This document shows, in pieces, positions 6,754 to 15,424 of a DNA stretch of 64,000 bases. Made by a program: the position numbers and the translations under genes. The notes beneath the pieces are model-generated. The model ran no database searches, was not told the origin of the DNA, and saw nothing but the letters and a program-made list of their open reading frames with translations. Origin of the DNA: Mesorhizobium_K sp040049215. Its GTDB lineage: Bacteria > Pseudomonadota > Alphaproteobacteria > Rhizobiales > Rhizobiaceae. The stretch is from the NCBI RefSeq assembly GCF_040049215.1, contig NZ_JBDZDN010000003.1:1-64000 (forward strand), written 5' to 3'. How positions within the stretch are numbered: the stretch's first letter is position 1; each line of letters starts with the position of its first letter.

Positions 6754-7640
6754 GCCTCTATCCCGAAACGCTGGCCGCGCATCTCGGGCGCGAGGTGACG
6801 ACCGTCTGTCACTGCTGGCGGCTGACCCGCACCGACGGCTGGATGGCGGGCTACACCGATCACGACCGCCCGCTGATATCAGGCGCAACTGTTTTTGCCC
6901 CGCAAACGGGGCTCGCCGCCAGCGAGGCGCGCGACACGCTGGGGCTCGCGGTGGATACGGTCGATGTCGAGGGCGCGCTGTCGTCGGACGACATTGGCGA
7001 GGAGGACATTGCCGCCGGCCTCTATGACGGGGCGGTGGTCGAGACGTTCCTGGTCAACTGGCGGCAGCCGGAAGACTTCGTTCTGCTGCGCAAGGCGACG
7101 GTGGGAAAAATCACGCGTTCGGATGGGCGTTTCGTGGCCGAGCTCGAAAGCGCGGCGCATGCGCTCGACCGGCCGAATGGGCGATATGTGAGCCGCACAT
7201 GCGATGCAGAACTAGGCGATGCGCGCTGCGGCTTCGCTCCAGACAACCCTGATTTCACCGGGGCGGGGACGGTGGCGGCATGGGAAGCGCCGTCGACGCT
7301 GGTGGTGAGCGGGCTCGACGGCTTCGAGGCCGGATGGTTCGCCCATGGCGTGCTGAGCTGGACGACGGGCGCCAATGCCGGCCGCAGCGAGCGCGTCGAG
7401 GAGCATCGCAAGGACGCGACGGGTACGCGGCTGGTGCTGCGCCCGCGAAGCGGGATGGCTGCTGCGGAAGGCGACACGTTCTCGGCCGTCGCCGGCTGCG
7501 ACAAGAAATTCGCGACCTGCAAGGCGAAATTCGCCAATGCGCTGAACTTCCGCGGCTTCCCGCATCTGCCCGGCAACGACGCGGCCTATGGCTATGTCGT
7601 CGACGGCGGCCGGTTCGACGGCGGGCCGGTGGTGCCATGA
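6750..7640 (+). CDS. GTA baseplate hub protein (DUF2163/BR0599), g13
   Basis: A 296-residue protein with an N-terminal DUF2163 domain (YTDHDRPL and LGLAVDTVDVEGAL motifs) and a C-terminal BR0599-like domain (NFRGFPHLPGNDAAYGY). Four cysteines at 151, 160, 250 and 257 are arranged as two C-x6/8-C pairs. The R. capsulatus homologue was reported to bind an iron-sulfur cluster in the tail hub, and these residues are the obvious ligands. Start and stop are both ATGA overlaps, with g12 and g14. Confidence 0.9.
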   Translation: MSLYPETLAAHLGREVTTVCHCWRLTRTDGWMAGYTDHDRPLISGATVFAPQTGLAASEARDTLGLAVDTVDVEGALSSDDIGEEDIAAGLYDGAVVETFLVNWRQPEDFVLLRKATVGKITRSDGRFVAELESAAHALDRPNGRYVSRTCDAELGDARCGFAPDNPDFTGAGTVAAWEAPSTLVVSGLDGFEAGWFAHGVLSWTTGANAGRSERVEEHRKDATGTRLVLRPRSGMAAAEGDTFSAVAGCDKKFATCKAKFANALNFRGFPHLPGNDAAYGYVVDGGRFDGGPVVP

Positions 7641-8077
7641 AGGCCGGGTCGATTACCGAGACGGTGGTGGCCGAAGCGCTGTCCTGGTTGGGCACGCCCT
7701 ATCGGCACCAGGGGCGGCGCAAGGGCGTTGGCTGCGACTGCCTCGGGCTGGTGCTCGGCGTATGGCGCGCGATCTACCGCGACGTGCCCGAACTGCCGGG
7801 ACCCTATGCGCCCGACTGGGCGGAGGCCGGCGGCGAGGAAAGATTATTGGCGGCGATGCGCAGGCATTTCCGGGAGAAGCCGCCAAACGCGATGGCGCCG
7901 GGCGATTTGCTGCTCTTCCGCTGGCGGCCGCACCTTCCGGCCAAGCATGCCGGCGTGCTGGTTGAGCCCGGCAGCTTCGTCCATGCCTATCAGGGCAACG
8001 CCGTGTCGCTGTCGCCGCTGGTGCCGCAATGGCGGCGGCGCATCGCCGGCGTGTTCGCCTTTCCAGAGAAGAACTGA
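7637..8077 (+). CDS. GTA NlpC/P60 cell-wall peptidase, g14
   Basis: This 146-residue NlpC/P60-family peptidase is the tail-tip enzyme that opens peptidoglycan of the recipient cell. The catalytic Cys35 sits in the GVGCDCLGLVLGVWR motif and His104 in the AKHAGVLVE strand, with the APGDLLLFRW segment between them as in other members. It begins by ATGA overlap with g13 and ends 13 bases before the large g15 gene. Confidence 0.9.
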   Translation: MKAGSITETVVAEALSWLGTPYRHQGRRKGVGCDCLGLVLGVWRAIYRDVPELPGPYAPDWAEAGGEERLLAAMRRHFREKPPNAMAPGDLLLFRWRPHLPAKHAGVLVEPGSFVHAYQGNAVSLSPLVPQWRRRIAGVFAFPEKN

Positions 8078-8090
8078 CTGAGGACGCCGC

Positions 8091-11000
8091 ATGGCAACAA
8101 TCCTGCTCCAGGCCGCCGGCGCGGCCATCGGCGGCCTGCTCGGTCCGATCGGCAGTGCGCTGGGTGCGGCGGCCGGCGCGCTGGCCGGCTACACGATCGA
8201 CCAGGCGCTGATCAACGGCACGCGCCGCATCGAGGGGCCGAGGTTGTCGGGCGCGCGGCCCTTCACCGCCGAAGAGGGCGCGGCGATCCCACGCGTCTAT
8301 GGTACGGCGCGTATCGGCGGCATCATGATCTGGGCGACGCGTTTCGAGGAGACGCGCACGACGCGACGGCAAGGCGGCAAGACCGGCCCGAAGGTCACCG
8401 AGTACAACTATTTCGCCAATGTCGCCTTCGCGCTTTGCGAGGGCGAGATCGCGGGCATCAGGCGCGTCTGGGCGGACGGGCGCGAGATCGACCGGGACAA
8501 GGTCGAGCTGCGCATCCATCGCGGCAGCGAGGCGCAGGCCGTCGACCCGCTGGTCTCGGCGAAGCAGGGGGCGGGCAACACGCCGGCCTATCGCGGCACG
8601 GCCTATGTGGTGGTCGAACGCTTTGCGCTGGCCGACTACGGCAACCGCGTCCCGCAGTTCCAGTTCGAGGTGCTCAGGCCGGTCGGTGAGCTACCGAAGA
8701 GAATACGCGCCATTTCGCTGATCCCCGGCGCGACCGAATACGGGCTGTCCCCGACGCTGGTGACGCGGCAGCATAGGCAGGGCGAGACGGAGGCGGTGAA
8801 TCGTCACACGCTACTCGAAGGCAGCGATCTGACGGCCTCGCTCGACGAGTTGCAGATGCTCTGCCCGAACCTGGAACATGTGGCGCTTGTCGTCGCCTGG
8901 TTCGGCGACGATCTCAGGGCTGGGGAGTGCAAGATGCGCCCGGCGGTGACGACGAGCAACGGTTCCGGATTCTCGAAGGCGTGGACGGTGTCGGGCGTGT
9001 CGCGCGCGTCGGCGATGGTCGTCTCGACGCATGACGAAGGCGCTGCCTATGGCGGGACGCCATCGGACCGGAGCGTCATGGACGCGATCGCCGAGATCAA
9101 GGCGCGCGGGCTGAAGGTCACGCTTTATCCGTTCATCATGATGGACGTGCCTGATGACAACGAGTTGCCCGACCCCTACGGCAATCCGGCGCAGCCCGCC
9201 TATCCCTGGCGCGGGCGCATCACCGCCGACCCGGCGCCGCTGATGCCCGGCACGGCTGACCGCACCGCGGCGGCGCGCGACCAGGTCAAGGATTTTTGCG
9301 GCAACGCGCTGCCCGGGCAGTTTTCGGCCTCGGCGAGCACGATCAATTTTTCGGGTTCTTCCGGCGACTGGGGATACCGGCGCTTCGTGCTGCACCATGC
9401 AAAGCTGGCGCAGGCCGCGGGCGGGGTCGACGCCTTCCTGCTCGGCAGCGAGCTGCGCGGGCTGACCACGCTGCGCGACGAGAGCGACGTTTTTCCCTTC
9501 GTGGAGGAGCTCTGCGCGCTGGCCGGCGACGTGCGCGCGATGCTTGGACCCTCGACCAGGATCACCTACGGCGCCGACTGGAGCGAATATTTTGGGCACC
9601 ACCCGCTCGACGGCACTGGCAACGTCTATTTCCACCTCGATGCGCTGTGGGCGCATCCTGATATCGACGCCGTCGGCATCGACAATTACATGCCGCTGTC
9701 GGACTGGCGCGACGGCGATCATGCGACCGGAAATCCGGATGGGTTCGCCGGTCCGTACGATCCCGATGGGCTGCGCTCGGCGATTACCGGCGGGGAGGGC
9801 TTCGACTGGCATTATCCGAGCTTCGCCGCGCGGCAGGCGCGCGAGCGGACGGAAATCGCCGACGGGGCGTTCGGAAAGCCGTGGGTGTTCCGCAACAAGG
9901 ACCTGAAGGGCTGGTGGTCGCAGCAGCATTTCGACCGCATCGACGGCGAGGAGGCGCTAGCGCCGACGGCCTGGACACCGGAAAGCAAGCCGATCATCTT
10001 TACCGAGATCGGTTGTCCCGCGATGGACAAGGGGCCGAACCAGCCCAACGTATTCTCCGATCCGAAATCGGCCGAAAGCATGCGGCCCCATTTTTCGAGC
10101 GGCGGGCGCAGCGACCTCGCGCAGCAGCGATTCCTCATGGTGCATCATCGCTATTGGGATCCCGATGACGAGAGTTTCAGCGAGGCGGCTAACCCCGTCT
10201 CGACGGTCGACGGCAGGCGCATGGTCGATCCCGAGCGGCTCTATGTCTGGGCCTGGGACGCGCGGCCCTATCCGGCGTTTCCTGTGCGTGCCGACCGCTG
10301 GTCGGATCATGGCAACTGGCATTACGGCCACTGGCTGAACGGCAGGATCGGCAATCCTGATGTCGGCGAGTTGATCAACGCGATCCTGGACGACCATGGG
10401 CTGCCGCCGGCTTCGGTCGAGGGCGCTTACGGTACGGTACACGGATACCTCATCGACGAGCCGGGCTCGGCGCGCGGAGCCTTGGAGCCGCTGACGGAAC
10501 TGTTCGGGCTCGCCGTGTTCGAGACGCCGGACGGGCTGGCGTTTCGCAGCGAAGCAGGGCAGGCGGCGGCACCCGTCGAGATCGCCGAGATGGTCTCGGA
10601 CGGCCGCGAGCCGGTCATCGAGACGGTGCGCACGCCGGACCATCAACTGCCGGCCGAGGCGGTGCTGAGCTTCCGCGATCCGCTGGTCGACTACCAGGCG
10701 ATCTCCGTGCGGCAGACACGCGCCGGCGCGCCGGGCAGCCGCCAGCATGCGATCGGATTTTCCGGCGTGCTGGAGGCGGGGCAGGGCAGCGCGCTGGTCG
10801 GCGACTGGCTCTCCCGCGTCTGGAACGAGCGCGAGCGAACGACCTTTGCCGTGGCGCAGCCGAACGAGGGGATCGTGCCGGGCGCTATTGCGCGCCTGCC
10901 CGGCCGCGATGACGATTGGCTCGTCACCGAGATCGAGGACGGGCTGGTGCGGAAAGTGTCGGCGCGGCAGATCGTGCGCGCAGCACCCGGGCTGTGGCAG

Positions 11001-11987
11001 TCGGCCAATCCCGGCGTGATCTCGGCCGCGCCGCTGGTTGTCGGGCAGCCGCTGGCGCTGTTCCTCGACCTGCCGATGGGGGCGGGGCCGGGCGAGCCGC
11101 AGGACCAGTTCCGCGCCGCTGCATGGCAGAAGCCTTGGAAGAGCCAGGCCGTCTTCGCCTCGCCGGAGGATACGGGTTTCGCCCAGCGCACGACGATCAG
11201 CCAGGCGGCCGATCTCGGCGTGCTGACGCATGCGCTGCCGCCGGGCGTCGTCGGGCGAGTCGATCATTCGGCTGATATCACGGTCGAACTTTACGGCGGC
11301 GAGTTGTCGAACATCAGTCGCACCTTGTTGCTGAACGGCGCCAACGCGGTGGCGATCCGCTCGGCTGATGGAGCCTGGGGGATCGTGCAGTTCGAGGCGG
11401 CGGAGGAAATCGCGCCCGACGTCTGGCGGCTGGGCGGGCTGCTGCGCGGCCAGCTCGGCACCGACGATGCGACTGCGGCCGGGGCCGAGGCCGGCGCGCA
11501 TCTGGTCGTGCTCGACGACGCCGTGCAGGCCGCGGGGCTGCTCGCCGGCGAGGCCGGGCTGGAACTCAACTGGCGCGTCGGGCCGGCCGGCTCGGATCTG
11601 TCAGGCGCGAATTTCTCGGACCATTCGGAGATCGGCGGATTGCGCGCGCTGCTGCCGCTGTCGCCGGTGCATCTGCGCGCGAAAAAGGACGCATCCGGCG
11701 ACGTGACGCTGAGCTGGATCAGGCGCGGGCGTATCGACGCCGACAACTGGACGGCGAGCGACATTCAGCTCGGCGAGGAGCGCGAGGAATACCGGGTCGA
11801 GATCGCGCAAGCCGGCGGCGCCGTCGTGCGCACCGAGACGGTGCTCGCGCCGGGCTTTCTCTATGATAGCGCAGCAATCGCCGCGGACTTTGGCGCGCCG
11901 CCCGGTGAAATCGACGTCACGGTCAGCCAGCTCAGCCTGGCGGCCGGCTGGGGCCTGCAGGCGACGCGCCGCCTTTCGCTTTCATGA
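8091..11987 (+). CDS. GTA host-specificity/megatron tail protein with TIM-barrel domain, g15
   Basis: A 1298-residue protein, about the usual size for GTA g15. An N-terminal Ala/Gly-rich segment (1-45) is followed by a conserved GTA region, then the GTA TIM-barrel-like domain (roughly 210-580), which includes GAFGKPW- and EIGCPAMDKG-type motifs. The phage tail_3 hub domain and C-terminal beta-rich domains follow from about 640. The R. capsulatus megatron forms the tail fibre/hub and contacts the recipient. No frameshift or internal stop is visible. It is the last structural gene of the cluster. Confidence 0.92.
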   Translation: MATILLQAAGAAIGGLLGPIGSALGAAAGALAGYTIDQALINGTRRIEGPRLSGARPFTAEEGAAIPRVYGTARIGGIMIWATRFEETRTTRRQGGKTGPKVTEYNYFANVAFALCEGEIAGIRRVWADGREIDRDKVELRIHRGSEAQAVDPLVSAKQGAGNTPAYRGTAYVVVERFALADYGNRVPQFQFEVLRPVGELPKRIRAISLIPGATEYGLSPTLVTRQHRQGETEAVNRHTLLEGSDLTASLDELQMLCPNLEHVALVVAWFGDDLRAGECKMRPAVTTSNGSGFSKAWTVSGVSRASAMVVSTHDEGAAYGGTPSDRSVMDAIAEIKARGLKVTLYPFIMMDVPDDNELPDPYGNPAQPAYPWRGRITADPAPLMPGTADRTAAARDQVKDFCGNALPGQFSASASTINFSGSSGDWGYRRFVLHHAKLAQAAGGVDAFLLGSELRGLTTLRDESDVFPFVEELCALAGDVRAMLGPSTRITYGADWSEYFGHHPLDGTGNVYFHLDALWAHPDIDAVGIDNYMPLSDWRDGDHATGNPDGFAGPYDPDGLRSAITGGEGFDWHYPSFAARQARERTEIADGAFGKPWVFRNKDLKGWWSQQHFDRIDGEEALAPTAWTPESKPIIFTEIGCPAMDKGPNQPNVFSDPKSAESMRPHFSSGGRSDLAQQRFLMVHHRYWDPDDESFSEAANPVSTVDGRRMVDPERLYVWAWDARPYPAFPVRADRWSDHGNWHYGHWLNGRIGNPDVGELINAILDDHGLPPASVEGAYGTVHGYLIDEPGSARGALEPLTELFGLAVFETPDGLAFRSEAGQAAAPVEIAEMVSDGREPVIETVRTPDHQLPAEAVLSFRDPLVDYQAISVRQTRAGAPGSRQHAIGFSGVLEAGQGSALVGDWLSRVWNERERTTFAVAQPNEGIVPGAIARLPGRDDDWLVTEIEDGLVRKVSARQIVRAAPGLWQSANPGVISAAPLVVGQPLALFLDLPMGAGPGEPQDQFRAAAWQKPWKSQAVFASPEDTGFAQRTTISQAADLGVLTHALPPGVVGRVDHSADITVELYGGELSNISRTLLLNGANAVAIRSADGAWGIVQFEAAEEIAPDVWRLGGLLRGQLGTDDATAAGAEAGAHLVVLDDAVQAAGLLAGEAGLELNWRVGPAGSDLSGANFSDHSEIGGLRALLPLSPVHLRAKKDASGDVTLSWIRRGRIDADNWTASDIQLGEEREEYRVEIAQAGGAVVRTETVLAPGFLYDSAAIAADFGAPPGEIDVTVSQLSLAAGWGLQATRRLSLS

Positions 11988-12011
11988 ACTTCAACGAATG
12001 CGGGAAAAACA

Positions 12012-12218
12012 ATGGCCGACAGCAAACCGTGGTATCTTTCGCGCACCATCTGGGCCTCGCTGATCACGATTCTGACGGCAGGGGCCGGGATTTTGGGCGT
12101 GCCCGTTGCCGGCCTCGACAATTCGGCGCTGACCGACACGCTGCTCCAGGCGATCACCGCGATCAGCGGGCTGGTGGCGATTTTTGGGCGGCTGGGTGCG
12201 AGCAGCAGGATTGGGTGA
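12012..12218 (+). CDS. small holin-like membrane protein
   Basis: This 68-residue protein has two hydrophobic segments (about 11-31 and 44-62) separated by a short turn (GLDNSAL) and a basic C-terminal end (RLGASSR), the shape of a small class II holin. It starts 24 bases after g15 in the same direction. No endolysin gene follows. I recall similar small proteins near phage lysis genes in rhizobia, but function here is inference; in R. capsulatus the GTA lysis genes are elsewhere in the genome. Confidence 0.55.
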   Translation: MADSKPWYLSRTIWASLITILTAGAGILGVPVAGLDNSALTDTLLQAITAISGLVAIFGRLGASSRIG

Positions 12219-12303
12219 GAATAGTTGGAACGCGTGGGCATCGGGAAAATTCCTTCCCCATCGTTCATTCCCCGTTCAGCGCCGATGCGCTAGAACGCGT
12301 GGC

Positions 12304-12564
12304 ATGATGATTTTTCGCGCCCTTTCCCGGTTTGCCGCGCTCGGCCTTTTCTCGGCCGGGCTGCTCGGGCCGCAGGCCGGGCCAGGTGCAGCCGCGGACT
12401 GCGCTTCGATGGGCCGGCAGATCGCCGCCGAGAACGGCGGGAAGCTCATCCAGGCGGCCGAGTCGAACCAGGGCGGGCGGCCCGTCTGCGTCGTGATGAT
12501 CCTGCTGCCGGCCAAGGACGGCCAGCCGCCGCGCCGCGACAGGCAGGTGATTCCGCTCGACTGA
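12304..12564 (+). CDS. small periplasmic protein, FeuN-like candidate
   Basis: An 86-residue protein with a clear signal peptide (basic start, Leu/Ala-rich core, cleavage likely after GPGAAA near residue 31), leaving a mature domain of about 55 residues with two cysteines. It sits just upstream of a response regulator/kinase pair. In Sinorhizobium meliloti the short periplasmic protein FeuN is encoded next to feuP-feuQ and restrains the FeuQ kinase. Size, export signal and position all fit, but I cannot align the sequences. ATGATG at 12304 allows two starts. Confidence 0.55.
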   Translation: MMIFRALSRFAALGLFSAGLLGPQAGPGAAADCASMGRQIAAENGGKLIQAAESNQGGRPVCVVMILLPAKDGQPPRRDRQVIPLD

Positions 12565-12686
12565 GCGCCGTCACAAGCTGCTTTCCCAAACGCCCGGATT
12601 TCGCCTATGTCTCATGCACTTCCCGAAATCCGGCTGGCACCACGCCCCAAACCCAACTGTCCACAGGCCCTATAGGACCTTCCCCC

Positions 12687-13352
12687 ATGCGGATACTCGT
12701 CGTCGAGGATGACAAGGACCTCAACCGCCAGATCTCCGAGGCGCTGACCGACGCCGGCTATGTCGTCGACAAGGCGTTCGACGGGGAGGAGGGGCATTTC
12801 CTCGGCGATACGGAACCCTACGATGCGATCGTGCTCGACATCGGCCTGCCGCAGATGGACGGCATCAGCGTCGTCGAGCGCTGGCGGCGCGACGGCAAGA
12901 AGATGCCGGTGCTGATCCTCACCGCGCGCGACCGCTGGAGCGACAAGGTGTCGGGCATCGACGCCGGCGCCGACGATTATGTGACCAAGCCCTTCCATAT
13001 CGAGGAGGTGCTTGCCCGCGTGCGGGCGCTGATCCGGCGCGCCGCCGGCCATGCTTCCTCCGAATTGACCTGCGGGCCCCTGAGGCTCGACACCAAGGCG
13101 TCGAAGGCCGATGTCGATGGCAAGCCGCTGAAGCTGACCTCGCACGAGTTCCGGCTGCTCGCCTATCTGATGCATCACATGGGCGAGGTGGTATCGCGCA
13201 CCGAGCTCGTGGAGCATCTCTACGACCAGGATTTCGACCGCGATTCCAACACGATCGAGGTGTTTGTCGGCCGCCTGCGCAAGAAGATGGGCATCGACAT
13301 GATCGAGACCGTGCGCGGCATGGGGTATCGCATGCGCGAGCCCGAGGTCTGA
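12687..13352 (+). CDS. feuP: OmpR/PhoB-family response regulator (FeuP/PhoP-like)
   Basis: A 221-residue response regulator. The receiver domain has acidic residues at 8-9, phosphoacceptor Asp51 (VLDIGLPQMDG) and Lys101 (DDYVTKPF). A winged-helix output domain occupies about 125-220, with the EVFVGRLRKKMG recognition-helix region. It is followed 21 bases later by its kinase. FeuP of rhizobia, PhoP-like, controls cyclic glucan export (ndvA). The symbol is given from resemblance and the small periplasmic gene upstream. Confidence 0.7.
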   Translation: MRILVVEDDKDLNRQISEALTDAGYVVDKAFDGEEGHFLGDTEPYDAIVLDIGLPQMDGISVVERWRRDGKKMPVLILTARDRWSDKVSGIDAGADDYVTKPFHIEEVLARVRALIRRAAGHASSELTCGPLRLDTKASKADVDGKPLKLTSHEFRLLAYLMHHMGEVVSRTELVEHLYDQDFDRDSNTIEVFVGRLRKKMGIDMIETVRGMGYRMREPEV

Positions 13353-13373
13353 CCGGCGGACGATGGTCTAGAG

Positions 13374-14771
13374 ATGGCAGCGCGCTCGCTTGGCATGAGG
13401 TTCGGCCCGCGCTCGCTCGCCTTCCGCGTCATCGCCTTTTCCACCGGCTGGGCGATCCTGGCGCTGATCGTCATCTCGACCGTGATTTCGACGCTTTACC
13501 GGCAGGCAAGCGAGCGCGGCTTCGACAGCCTCGTGTCGGCGCATCTCTTCAATCTCATCGGCTCGGTGAGCGTCTCCGAAACCGGCGCCCTGACCGGCAC
13601 CCCCAACCTCGGCGACCTGCGCTTCTCCGAGCCGAACTCGGGCTGGTACTGGGCCGTCGAGCCGGTTTCGGAAGGATTGACCGGCGAACTCCGCTCGCTC
13701 TCGATGACCGAAGCCATCCCGTCGCCGCCGGTGAGCGAGGCGCCGTTCGATGCGGATTTTCGCCGCAGCTATCTCACCGACGGCCTGGCCGGCGAGGATA
13801 TAGCCGTGCTGGAGAGCGAAATCGCACTCGATGCGCAGAACCGCGTCGCCAGGTTCCGCGTGATGGGCAACCGCACCGATCTGGAAGCCGAGATATCGGG
13901 CTTCGAGCGGCGGCTCTTCACCTATCTGTCCGTCTTCGGCCTTGGGATGATCGCCATCAACGCGGTGGCGATCCTGCTCGGACTGAGGCCGCTCAGCCGG
14001 GTGAGGAACGCGCTTGCCATGGTGCGCGAAGGCCAGGCCCAGAGGCTCGACGGCCGCTTTCCGGCCGAGATCGAGCCGTTGGCCAACGAGACCAACGCGC
14101 TGATCGAGAACAACCGCCGCATCGTCGAGCGCTCGCGCACCCAGGTCGGCAATCTCGCGCATTCGCTGAAGACGCCGCTCGCCGTTCTGATCAATGAAGG
14201 GCGGGCGCTGGGCGGCGCCAGGGGCGGGCTGATCTCGGATCAGGCGGCGGCGATGCGCGAGCAGGTGGACCACTATCTCAAGCGCGCCCGCGTGGCGGCG
14301 CAGCGCGATAGCGTGGTCTACCGCACGCCGGTGACGCCGCTGCTGGAGCGACTGGTGCGCGTGATCGAGAAGCTCGGCCGCATGAAGGTGTCGCTGACGC
14401 CGCCGACCAGCGAGATCGTCTTTGCCGGCGAACGCGAGGATCTGGAGGAGATCGTCGGCAATTTGCTCGAAAACGCCATGAAATGGGCGAAGAGCCAGGT
14501 CGCGCTCTCCGCGCGGGAGCTGCCGGCCGCTGCCGGCGAGGCGCAGACGCGGTTCGCGATCGTCATCGAGGATGACGGTCCCGGTATTCCGGAGGACAGG
14601 GCGCGAGAGGCGCTGCAGCGCGGCAGGAGGCTCGACGAGACCAAGCCCGGCACCGGTCTCGGGCTCGCCATCGTATCCGAACTGGTGAACGAGTATGGCG
14701 GCAGGCTCTTGCTGGAGCGCTCGGAACTAGGCGGGCTGAGAGCGGTTGTGGAATTGCGCAGCGTGCAATAG
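13374..14771 (+). CDS. feuQ: sensor histidine kinase (FeuQ/PhoQ-like)
   Basis: A 465-residue membrane kinase. TM1 is at about 19-41, a periplasmic sensor of about 140 residues follows, and TM2 is at about 181-203. Next come a HAMP-like linker, the H-box with His263 (NLAHSLKTPLAVL) and an HATPase domain with N-box (NLLENAMKW), G1 (DDGPGIP) and G2 (GTGLGLAIV). The periplasmic sensor could contact the small periplasmic protein encoded upstream. It should phosphorylate the adjacent regulator. Confidence 0.72.
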   Translation: MAARSLGMRFGPRSLAFRVIAFSTGWAILALIVISTVISTLYRQASERGFDSLVSAHLFNLIGSVSVSETGALTGTPNLGDLRFSEPNSGWYWAVEPVSEGLTGELRSLSMTEAIPSPPVSEAPFDADFRRSYLTDGLAGEDIAVLESEIALDAQNRVARFRVMGNRTDLEAEISGFERRLFTYLSVFGLGMIAINAVAILLGLRPLSRVRNALAMVREGQAQRLDGRFPAEIEPLANETNALIENNRRIVERSRTQVGNLAHSLKTPLAVLINEGRALGGARGGLISDQAAAMREQVDHYLKRARVAAQRDSVVYRTPVTPLLERLVRVIEKLGRMKVSLTPPTSEIVFAGEREDLEEIVGNLLENAMKWAKSQVALSARELPAAAGEAQTRFAIVIEDDGPGIPEDRAREALQRGRRLDETKPGTGLGLAIVSELVNEYGGRLLLERSELGGLRAVVELRSVQ

Positions 14772-14903
14772 GAGCGGGTTGTTTTTCATCATCACGCATT
14801 GATGAAACTTCGTCCCATGGCGTTTGGGCCAAATTTCGGACAAACATGGCACATAACGCCAAGTCTTCGATGTGTGCGGCGCTGTCGAAACCGGGTGACT
14901 TGC

Positions 14904-15347
14904 ATGAAAATTAAGGTGGCGTTCGTTGCCGCGACGATAGCCTTGTCCGGGACTTTGGCCGGCTGTTCGACGGTCGGACTGGGCGGGCGACCCACTACGC
15001 CGGGGCCGGCCGCAAGCGGGCCGGCGACCCCCGCGGCGCCCGAAACGATCATTTCCGCGATGGATGGCGGGCTGATCGGCGGATCGATCGGCTCCGGCCT
15101 CAGGGAGAGTGACCGGCGCACTGCCCTGCAGGCCGAGTACCGCGCGCTGGAATACACGCCCGGCGGCAAGGCCGTGGACTGGCAGGGCTTGGGCGTCACC
15201 GGCTCGGTGACGGCGGCGCAGCCTTACCGGGTCGGCTCGCAGGACTGCCGGCAGTATACCCAAACGGTCTCGAGCGGTGGCCAGAGCCGGACCGCAAGGG
15301 GTACAGCATGCCGCAATCCGGACGGCAGCTGGACGCCGCTGACGTGA
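14904..15347 (+). CDS. lipoprotein, 17 kDa surface antigen-like
   Basis: A 147-residue lipoprotein: the signal peptide ends in a lipobox LAGC (Cys20 or so), followed by a Pro/Gly/Ala-rich linker. The glycine-rich GGLIGGSIGSGL segment near 55-66 and the late CRQYTQTV...GTACRNPDGSW pattern match the RT0821/17-kDa surface antigen family of alphaproteobacteria. ATG 14904 puts the signal peptide at the N-terminus; an earlier in-frame ATG at 14799 would bury it. Upstream, a 7-base inverted repeat TTCATCA/TGATGAA (14785-14806) might be an operator. Confidence 0.75.
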   Translation: MKIKVAFVAATIALSGTLAGCSTVGLGGRPTTPGPAASGPATPAAPETIISAMDGGLIGGSIGSGLRESDRRTALQAEYRALEYTPGGKAVDWQGLGVTGSVTAAQPYRVGSQDCRQYTQTVSSGGQSRTARGTACRNPDGSWTPLT

Positions 15348-15424
15348 CGTTTGCGCTGGGTCAAACAGTTTGCCGCACGCGTACGATATTGGCATGCATG
15401 ATGCCGAGGTCTATTTGAGACGCC

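Larger units (their letters stand above)
174..12218 (+). mobile_element. gene transfer agent (GTA) structural gene cluster, g3.5 to g15 plus holin-like gene
   Basis: Fifteen + strand genes, mostly overlapping or within tens of bases, follow the Rhodobacter capsulatus GTA order: g3.5, protease, capsid, connectors, tail tube, tail chaperones, tape measure, DUF2460, DUF2163, NlpC/P60 and the TIM-barrel tail protein. GTAs are domesticated phage-derived particles that package random host DNA. Integrase, excisionase, replication and repressor genes are absent, and the tape measure is only 191 residues (short tail), both of which favour a GTA over an active prophage. The terminase and portal genes needed for packaging are not in the window. 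Confidence 0.9.

Noticed and set aside
9957..11501. 514-codon minus-strand frame opposite GTA g15
   Set aside because: Arg-rich antisense shadow of an intact structural gene.
174..12218. Active prophage interpretation of the phage-like genes
   Set aside because: No integrase, repressor, replication or att sites; order and the short tape measure match gene transfer agents.
14785..14806. TTCATCA/TGATGAA inverted repeat as a terminator of the feuQ-like gene
   Set aside because: Stem is only seven pairs and no T-run follows on the + strand; retained only as a possible operator in the lipoprotein entry.
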